Shown in pieces: positions 62,801 to 64,000 of a DNA stretch of 64,000 nt. The position numbers and the translations under genes were made by a program. Origin of the DNA: M3007 sp964484205 (GTDB lineage Bacteria > Bacteroidota > Bacteroidia > Chitinophagales > Saprospiraceae). Every line of letters begins with the position of its first letter. The stretch's first letter is position 1. The notes under the pieces were generated by a model, which was not told the DNA's origin, searched no databases, and was given only the letters and a program-made list of their open reading frames with translations. The stretch spans positions 164,051 through 228,050 of the forward strand of contig CAZAEZ010000004.1 in the NCBI GenBank assembly GCA_964484205.1. Direction: 5' to 3'.

Positions 62801-63119
62801 ACGTGCTCCAGACACCGCCGCCGGCAGGCAACCAGGTATATGTCGTCTGCCCCCAAGCGGCCCCAGCCACCAGCATACAGCAAACCAGTGCAAAAAATCG
62901 GGTAATCGCTCCCCCACCCCACGCAAACACCACAGCCGGCCCGTGCACATCGCTCACCGGCAGGGCGATCGTATTGAGTGGATTTTCCAGTTCGTGGGTG
63001 CAGTTGGTTCCGGTTTCAGGTGTGCCGGTACAAGTTGGTAGATCGTTTCGCATAGTAGAAGTTGATTTAGCAGGGGGTGAGGAGGTTGAGATGTCTTGCT
63101 TGAAGTAAAATCGGCGCAT
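41817..63119 (-). CDS. Giant T9SS-exported modular surface protein (about 7,100 residues)
   Basis: A Sec signal core lies at residues about 71-88 (RFFALVCCMLVAGAAWG) after an unusually long N-region. A beta-helix-like domain (about 90-625) and Ig/PKD-like parts follow, then a cohesin-like module (about 800-945). Next is a Cys-rich repeat array of several classes: CSSLxxxxxxxCLxxAxxF units, ten CPxxLTAxCxIxExxxY units, HYR-like units (TCPxDxTVxCD...TRTWTATDxCGN), six VECDGxGN units and five DLTLECGxxxN units. Near the C terminus come a dockerin-like calcium motif (ADVDMDNKITANDEVQIRRA, about 6758), a second cohesin-like stretch (about 6873-6975) and a T9SS sorting domain (LLQNRPNPFTHHTVIGFML to the end). 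It is probably a surface adhesin or matrix fibre. The frame is open to 63311; ATG 63119 (MRRFYFKQ) is preferred, and 63053 is also possible. Confidence 0.9.
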   Translation of the reverse strand: MRRFYFKQDISTSSPPAKSTSTMRNDLPTCTGTPETGTNCTHELENPLNTIALPVSDVHGPAVVFAWGGGAITRFFALVCCMLVAGAAWGQTTYTWLPAGGGVWSTSTNWTPTRTTPAANDILVINNGGVKAITGVPTQTIGRLEISGNSDVTLSAGGGTQTLTIGNGTGVDLEVAGGSALTIATTLENVNLAANASADISGTYTNNTDFGLTAAGVSATVSGTFINTGTSGLIPGASAAKLSFAAGSTYEHARTGGTIPTATWATTSTCLLTGLANGDPGGDGQAFGNLTYNCPSMSGNRNMAGSGLSIAGNFQILNIGTAQLRMVQTTVSVGGNFIYSSTSGNLRVGNADNTRTIAVSGDVTITGGTINLADGGAGADGNGVVQVGGNFFHSAGALVDNSTGAGAGIIEFNGGGAQNMTSGGTVTNTVNLVINKAGGAVTLLNDATVNGSSTLTLTSGIVNTGVNSLIVDNSAPGAINGGDLTSYINGNLRRAILAGANNYVYPIGSSTAYAPVSLAFTAGTLAGTLTGSTTDGDHPSIASSTINPSSSVNRYWSFTINSGLATANYDATFNWVGADDDGPFDFNTAIVGKFDAPSTWTFPTVGTVTATSAQVTGESGFSDFQVGNACPEIEADIAGDVTICAGGSANFSVTITGGTGPYTVVYYDGTTEFTVENYTSGDDIEVSPGTTTTYELVSVTDADGCPAATLTGAATVSIAPNPTCEITGPDPTCANASAIYTATNPGGTPTYAWGITGSGTINGDVDMQSATIDAGDPGAFELTLTVSDGACTATCTREVTVYKPVLTLATSSSSTAAVCGDEVTVTVGATSGFTNLLGVQYSVNWDENQLEYQGHVANNAVGDVLFIGPVAPVNNMQYTWAAGGASVSLPDGTVLLTFTFKVVGSSGNAAVSVTGTPFALEVSDENLCEGMIMAQNNVSIALSPISLTFDPLESVCPGTTSVDLIYTATTGAPDEYSIDFDTDAGDVGFVDVPATALPASPISIAIPVDAPCGAYNAILTVLNTLTGCENTYALVVLVGNVQAPTLVGMDDCSSLNSTGQVLCLDAAASFDPTSLIGQVEALYEDDCGDVIVTHSGTTPGIDNDDCSWSFTYEFTIADECGNSTTCEIIYSGGDNQAPELIDLDENCSMLDMSALDQCLSVAAAFDATTLEAAVAALYEDNCGGVSASLTETIAGQDNSNCSWTFTYEFTISDACDNTITCTVNYSGGDMQAPTLIDSGVDCTSLDETDIDQCLSEAAAFEPESLETAVAALYADNCLGTVTATYSTTDEGSSNTDCAWSFTYNFTISDACDRTTTCSVTYTGGDGSAPELTGTLPNGATELDLCFSQIPAGPTEQEIADQYTDCSGVNVVKSGTPVGDDCDWSVTYTYTVTDNCSNTATTVEISYSGGDGSAPTLADISVDCSSLDMDGLNQCLDVADAFDPETLETAVAALYEDNCAAAVTVTYTTTDAGPGNSNCAWTFTYNFTIEDNCENSTTCSVTYSGGDDEDPMLVSPTATCSTLDRGALVQCLAEATAFDATTLIGDVEALYDDNCGSVTATLTNTTPGSNSDCAWSFTYEFVIEDACGNSTICEVTYSGGDTEAPMLLDAGEGCSSLDQSDIDQCLSEASDFNPESLEGAVAALYEDNCLGMVTADYTTTDAGSSNSDCDWTFTYNFEISDACGQTTTCSVTYSGGDGTAPVLTGTLPSGATEQDLCFSEIPLGPTEQEIADQYSDCSGVNVVKSGTPAGDDCSWEVTYTYTVTDNCSNALTAVEITYNGGDGSAPTFTTPADIIGNDGVQCENDNNLTVTGFPTNLTDNCLADEADASSNYTPGTTSWTTAAGYTVSYSDAIEDPHPSNECSLTTNSLYRRKYRITRTFRVEDACGNFTTATQVVNIVDNTPPVLAGCPGDITVECDMVPAPPVIGTDITATDNCDDPGEIVIELDETITPGICSTAYLLTRTWTATDICGYASTCTQEITVQDTQAPTLVDAGVECSSLNMIDLNLCLADAEAFDPNTLESTVAALYEDNCPGTITATYIGTDAPTSNTDCNWTLTYNFEIEDDCENTATCSVTYSGGETEPPTIICPPALTASCDIDEQQPYADLAAFQNAGGSASDNCALNTASLTFGGDVSDGNSCPETVTRFYNISDFCGRVSTCTQTIAIDDEVAPTLNCPPTIINVCSIDDVPPYINFNAFETAGGTADDNCAIDEGSFDLFDEGTDEGSCPETITRTYIIEDLCSNPATCTQVIVVNDIIDPTLTCPPALTAVCNISEMPPYADYAAFETAGGEATDNCGIDESSFTMSGEISNNQSCPETITRTYYIEDDCGNSALCTQTIVVDDEVEPTLTCPQALTAVCNSDEQAVYSNFNDFETAGGSAGDNCSVDEGSFQFLSEVSDGETCPETVTRTYQIADQCGNLATCEQRIVVNDTELPELTCPANLTATCSITEQAAYADLAAFETAGGTADDNCAIDALSFTLFSEISDNNTCPEVVTRTYRIADLCGNTAVCEQTITIDDEVFPELVCPANLTATCSITEQPAYTSLAGFEAANGTADDNCGINENSFELLSEVSDGETCPEVVTRTYQVADLCGNVSSCVQTVTIDDEIDPTLTCPPALTAVCNISEIPPYADYAAFETAGGEATDNCGIDETAFTMSGQTSNSLSCPETIIRTYYIEDDCGNFAICTQTIVVDDEVEPTLTCPAELTAVCDSDEQPAYANFDAFETAGGSAGDNCTIDEGSFQFLSEVSDGETCPETVTRTYQIADQCGNLATCEQRIVVNDTELPELTCPANLTATCSITEQAAYADLAAFETAGGTADDNCAIDALSFTLFSEISDNNTCPEVVTRTYRIADLCGNTAVCEQTITIDDEVFPELVCPANLTATCSITEQPAYTSLAGFEAANGTADDNCGINENSFELLSEVSDGETCPEVVTRTYQVADLCGNVSSCVQTVTINDETPPTAICQNITVELDENTGTVTVPAEDVNNGSSDNCNGQLTFSLSPNTFDCSNLGDNAVELTVTDACDNASTCSATVTVTLENGVTELPTVDLDQSAAVICSGDEYTLEFGGAGNPAGTVYMVTWTIAPTFTSSMPIDENVTLGDDFGPTTGEGMVTTGDPDLTGIIDNINVNSVDITFTVTPKYGPCAGTPAMITVTVRPLPQVLGIDPTPPTAVCSGAEVGPFTVDHNIVAGLNNNQIMWMWSGTDITAAPASGSDTDGSNDLIVTATTLTNTGATAQTATLTIIPKRLNANNLLCEGPAYTIEILVEPQPAISCPDDIAATTDGDNCDTTITLTHPALNYDTDNCPGGSLEISFAAGTPAPAGLPTGGGVSPGGADAFNFENGQTLVTYTVTDGQGNTANCTFTVDVTDNDKPVVTCPDPITVECDEDLTPGPMAPTGEATATDNCPPVAMLTYLDENSPGPGCTQEYVIFRTWTAKDAAGNESSCVQVITVNDSTPPVISCPADVTVDCNTSTLPAATGNAGATDNCSTPDVAYDDEIVDGDCPQEFTIERTWLALDACGNQTTCVQTIAVQDIILPTIACPAAVTVECDDDLTPGDPGQGFPTGFATASDNCDTAPALTHEDSDPFIIPNGCPEDYIIQRTWTVRDACGNETSCVQAIRVQDTTPPVIDVEAEDKTVECDGSGNTADLNDWLANYGGASATDACGDVTWTNDFVALSDDCGATGSVTVTFTATDECDNASVTTATFTIEDTTAPTIDVEASDKTVECDGSGNTTDLNDWLTSNGGAEASDICGGVTWTSDFVELSDDCGATGSVTVTFIATDDCSNAAVTTATFTIEDTTPPTIDTEAADLVVECDGSGNMTELADWLADNGGAEASDACGNVTWSNDFGGVNGDCGATGSVTVTFTAKDDCGNESVTTATLTIEDETPPTIDVEASDETVECDGNGNMTELANWLADNGGAEASDDCGAVSWSNDFEELSDDCGATGSVEVTFAATDACGNTAYTTATFTIEDTTDPSIDVPAADRTVECDGAGNTDALNAWLAANGGAEASDACGGVSWSNDFAGLSDACGATGSVTVTFTATDECDNASVTTATFTIEDTTDPSLDTPASDLTVECDGAGNTTALDAWLASNGGAVATDACSDVTWTYAPNPAELSDDCGETGSVTVTFTAEDDCGNTVQTTATFTIEDTTFPALVCPKDTVINCEVDPIPANTGSATVTDACDPGVMATFSDAGDPAGNCPERTITRTWLAIDACQNTTACEQIITVQDTTRPVIVCPANITVSCEQGTDVTVTGEATATDNCDTDPVILSTDTRTDGNCPNNYTIARRWVAVDNCQNLRVCVQNITVQDITPPTITLCPDPITVECNTSTDPSVTGMAEATDNCSPPPVVESDDEIVPSMDCPQEFQIIRTWTATDACENTATCVQTITVDDSTPPVITCAPNVTVECDEDLTPGAGNPTGIATATDICDTAPVVLLDDEVIISGDCPQEKTIIRTWVALDACSNGTVCIQTITVEDTTPPVLTCPTDFTVECDETPDPVLTGELEQSMIEDNCDEGPFAIDYEDNTSQGNCANGALITRTWMATDACGNTGTCIQQINVEDSELPVITCPADATVECDESTHPDALGSASAMDNCDMNPVITYEDESTQTDDGSCTDYSYTITRTWTATDACGNVSTCMQTIIVEDTTVPTITFCPESTTVECDQPTDPQALGFAQATDNCDNNLTIDFDDESTQTDEGACTDFSYTITRTWTATDACDNATSCIQTITVVDTTDPIILCPEPTTVQCDQPTDPSATGEATATDNCDGNPAITYDDASTQTDDGSCTDFSYSITRTWTAVDACGNDATCIQPIIVVDTQAPVFTVCPPTITVECDLNASNTNTDPANTGVPTAEDNCDPDPTITSSDVEVTTGLQCPVVKQITRTWTVEDACGNSTSDCVQLILVLDNTAPLIECPADITLDCATATDPVNTGGMAIAIDACDATPTIVWEDEQTTGPCINDSLAVITRTWFAFDNCGNVEVCDQFIALIDETAPEFILCPVRDTINCEVDPDPQVTGIPEVVDNCDAAPGVDYSDVSVIDPDCPQGKTITRTWTAVDHCGNMTTCEQIIVVQDTTRPVLICPNDITVQCDESTDPADTGEPLAEDNCDPNVLIANPVDMITPGACPGSFTIKRTWLAADDCDNGTLCMQTITVRDTEPPTWVTQPGDLDKTVDCDDPDALTAAQELFPVAEDNCDDDVTNIEKEEGDFVPGQCPHTGTYTNTWTVTDECGNVSEVFTQVITVQDIVPPTFTVPVDATVYSDGNCEYDASTAVTGDVDDEDDNCATGLEATFSDDIADGDCAGDKIITRTWTLADGCGNVLTQTQVIAVQDTLIPTFPRPDDMTLTTEDGATCPEIASISLTIDQTNPVATGNTAFNYTVHGISIDGPTVYSDNCSEGDDLKLFVWNIFEDWGGTADDCQRQIRILWRVYDDCGNFRQRQQIFTIVDNTAPEFTVPADLSIYCEDNPADLSLTGDVTDEFDNCHTGLEATYSDASTQTDDGSCTDYSYTITRTWTLDDGCGNSLVQTQTIVVEDITSPTLTCPDNITISCEESILPDNTGMATAEDNCDGDPTIDYSDTDNQTNNGTCTDQAYLITRVWTSVDACGNQAQPCTQTIQLIDETAPEITCPDDVTVNCGDDISPAELGEAEATDNCDPEPGVTFTDFTQTAPTMCPEVNVIIRTWLTVDNCNNPAACTQRIAVVDLIAPDIVCPKDTVINCDEDYSLEALGSATATDNCDAEPTVEYLGQTAGPIPCPQGQSILRTWQAEDACGNTAICVQTITVQDTTRPKIVCPADVTVQCDESTDPDENPNMGVPTVSDNCDMDLATSYTETNLGGDDCTQTVLRNWITSDDCNIAAACIQVITITDSEPPVWTFVPESVQLECDGVAPPYEAATAADDCDEDITVTYEGEVSEPGACPGSTVITRTWSTEDDCGNQTSIQQVITIQDSQPPTWTTDPLPADLTLECGETIPDPATLEAEDFCDAEISVEYAEERTDGPCPQAYKLTRTWTAEDDCGNATSHVQVITIEDTAAPELTCPPNDLTLECGNPENADLIATWLASASAEDDCGDATVSNNYDLANFSDGCGETGELAVVFFAVDDCQNQSEPCTRTIRIEDNTAPVLSCPDDLTLECGNPDNAGRIDTWLALATAEDACGDATVSHNFSPTAFSDGCGETGEQTVTFTATDACDNESTPCARTITIVDTTPPTLTCPQTDLTLECGSTANGGLIDAWLAQATAEDACGDATVTTDFDLDQLSDGCGNTGELTVTFQAFDECQNSAEPCTAKIVIEDNTPPALTCPQADLTLECGDAQNADLIAAWLAEATAEDACGDATVNNTYNPDNFSDGCGNTGEQAVVFSAVDDCQNQSQPCTRVIVIEDNTPPVLECPQADLTLECGDPQNGDLIAAWLAAVTATDACGDAAVSHTYSPTAFSDGCGETGEQTVTFQAFDGCQNSSTVCTAKIVIVDNTPPTFTVPDDITLYADADCEVDYSLVGDVTDEADNCSTDLDATFEDEAEPGPGGTERTVFRTWKLTDDCGNMTVLTQTIAIRDTTPPTFVCPQDAVLAPNTDTCTHVIANQDFDPTFPADNCGIEGVGYELSGATFGSGSGSLQGVAFEVGKTTVTWTVKDVNGNAATCTAIIQVSVCATITGTIIWEGNNADTVGVAQATVTLSGDDNQAVGPTPANGDYSITPAGGTNFVLTPSKPGSMTTIPIDPLNGVDGTDATLIRLHIMGFLLITDPYKLIAADVDMDNKITANDEVQIRRALLGSEPALELFELMPWRFVPDTTDTPWSLGYHPAPNPFLLPIPSTRVLTGAGSGANEQNFYGIKKGDVNATADPLLKPAPVDPLVYRVQDEHLLTGKTITVVFRAANFADLITFQHALFADPAYLQLEAVETSGSPLALNPAEHFGLSQAKAGDIRTLWLDTDGHTLADGTPLFALRFRVLQGGRLLSEVLRLHAPSLEPKAYTADFARTSVELEFTEAANIAVDDPATAEKQIELLQNRPNPFTHHTVIGFMLPEACTAQLRILDASGRELLRIDGDYPAGYNEETIQLRDIGAIGILYYELTTPYGKQTRTMKAVGP
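54250..54785 (-). repeat. Recent segmental duplication in the repeat array, copy B
   Basis: This stretch is almost base-for-base the same as 55306-55841 (offset 1056 nt = 352 codons). It covers two of the ten CPxxLTAxC units. Beyond 54785 the copies stay homologous but diverge, so the duplicated block was four units of about 264 nt. Confidence 0.9.
55306..55841 (-). repeat. Recent segmental duplication in the repeat array, copy A
   Basis: Partner of 54250-54785. Near identity over about 535 nt inside otherwise diverged repeats points to recent duplication or gene conversion. Confidence 0.9.
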
Positions 63120-63470
63120 GGAATGTGGATTTAGAATAAAATGCAAAGCGGTCAACAGCCTGGCAGACAGACCCTTGACGGGATTACGAACAGTATTTGA
63201 AAAACAGGAAAGGCTCCGGAGAAAAATAAGCAGCCGGGCAGCCCGGGAAAGGCTTGAAGAAAGGCGTATACCGGAATGGAATTCCGTACGCAACCGGCTT
63301 GGGCTGCCCATGAACGGGCAGTGTAACGTTTTGTCATAGGATTACTCTTGTTGTATGTTTTGGATCAGGCAGCCGGCGCTGAAAATCGGCCAGACTCCCT
63401 GAAAACCGGTATTGGATGCGGATTAAAGCGTTTCCGAAATTGTTTTCCCTTCTGTTTGGAAACGGACGAA

Positions 63471-63478
63471 CAAAGATA
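63471..63478 (-). promoter_or_regulatory. -7 box (TATCTTTG) for the giant surface gene
   Basis: An exact TAnnTTTG match on the minus strand 352 nt before ATG 63119. If used, the mRNA has a leader of about 345 nt, which contains the small hairpin CTGCCC-ATGAAC-GGGCAG (63304-63321). The region 63120-63470 shows no other gene. Confidence 0.45.
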
Positions 63479-63841
63479 GCAACTAATTCGAATCTTCATT
63501 CCCGTTTCCCACCATTTCGAAGCCGTAAAAACCCGCGTTTCCGCCACATCAGACATAAATACCCTAATCGTGGTAAAAAACATAACATAAACCGGGCCAG
63601 TTTTAACAAAAACGGATGCACACGCGTTTGTTCCACCCGTTTACAACTGCTGCAAAAGCGCGATATGTTTGTACCAAAATTCTGCTAACTCACAGATTTT
63701 ATGGTATTTAGCGGCGGCTGATTGGTGCTTTACTGTTTTGCATACGCTTACTCGAAAGGGGGTAGGGATTTTTTTAGAATGTGTGCAACTAGGCATGGCA
63801 GGCTTTTTTTTGGGTTTTTGAGCTCCGCCGTGTCAACCCCA

Positions 63842-63962
63842 CCCCCATCCCCTCCCCCCGAGGGGAGGGGGCTTGATTTCGTTTTACTTTTCAATTGCGT
63901 TAACGGAATCAACAATTTGAATGAGGGCAAGCCCCCTTCCCCTCAGGGGGAGGGGATGGGGG
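63842..63962. repeat. Inverted repeat of GC-rich arms
   Basis: Arms 63842-63875 (CCCCATCCCCTCCCCCCGAG...) and 63928-63962 are near-perfect complements, and each arm also folds on itself (CCCTCCCC/GGGGAGGG). The 63480-64000 interval contains no gene that I can support. Confidence 0.7.
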
Positions 63963-64000
63963 CATAGCCATCAACTTAAGGGATTTTAAGTAGTAATAGA

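Noticed and set aside
63722..63967. An 81-codon plus-strand open frame at the window end
   Set aside because: It runs through the GC-rich inverted repeat and has no protein-like pattern.

Overview
The window looks like chromosomal DNA of a Bacteroidota bacterium, most likely from the Saprospiria/Lewinella side of the phylum. The evidence is: a C-terminal type IX secretion (T9SS) sorting domain on a giant surface protein, gldA/gldF gliding ABC transporter genes, several TAnnTTTG -7 promoter boxes upstream of genes with no Shine-Dalgarno sequence, an encoded-CCA tRNA-Leu, and families typical of the phylum (DUF1460, DUF547, Pycsar-effector-like membrane protein, thioredoxin-like proteins with long N-terminal domains). 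The species was inferred from gene content only.

Layout. 1-13.3 kb is ordinary housekeeping and envelope DNA: the 5' part of aconitase, a secreted protein of unknown function, a TolC-type outer-membrane protein, a membrane-anchored PPP-like phosphatase, an HD + Pycsar-effector-like protein, tRNA-Leu(GAG), dnaJ-grpE, a TlpA/ResA-type thioredoxin, a flavin reductase-like protein, a four-helix-bundle (S23-like) gene bracketed by inverted repeats, a DUF1460 amidase-like protein and a SPOR-OmpA protein.

13.35-34.7 kb is one compact minus-strand operon. Five very large proteins of unknown function (about 1103, 1265, 705, 2291 and 1324 residues) are read one after another with gaps of 3-11 nt, and a subtilisin-family protease follows with a TTG start overlapping the preceding stop codon. 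None has an obvious signal peptide. This is the best candidate in the window for an undescribed system. The protease gene also carries a 99-nt in-frame palindromic insertion bracketed by an 8-bp direct repeat.

35.0-35.2 kb is a scaffold join (10 Ns with low-quality homopolymer flanks). It cuts off whatever follows gldA-gldF, and gldG would be expected there. 37-41 kb holds a DUF547 protein, a thioredoxin-like protein with an N-terminal DUF4369-like region, an FKBP-type lipoprotein and gcvH, separated by large nested palindromic repeats. 41.8-63.1 kb is a single gene for a roughly 7,100-residue secreted, repeat-built surface protein with cohesin-like and dockerin-like modules and a T9SS sorting domain. 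Part of its repeat array has been duplicated recently.

A theme across the window is small palindromic repeat elements. They lie between genes, sit at stop codons, and in one case have entered a reading frame. Two show direct repeats at their ends that look like target-site duplications.
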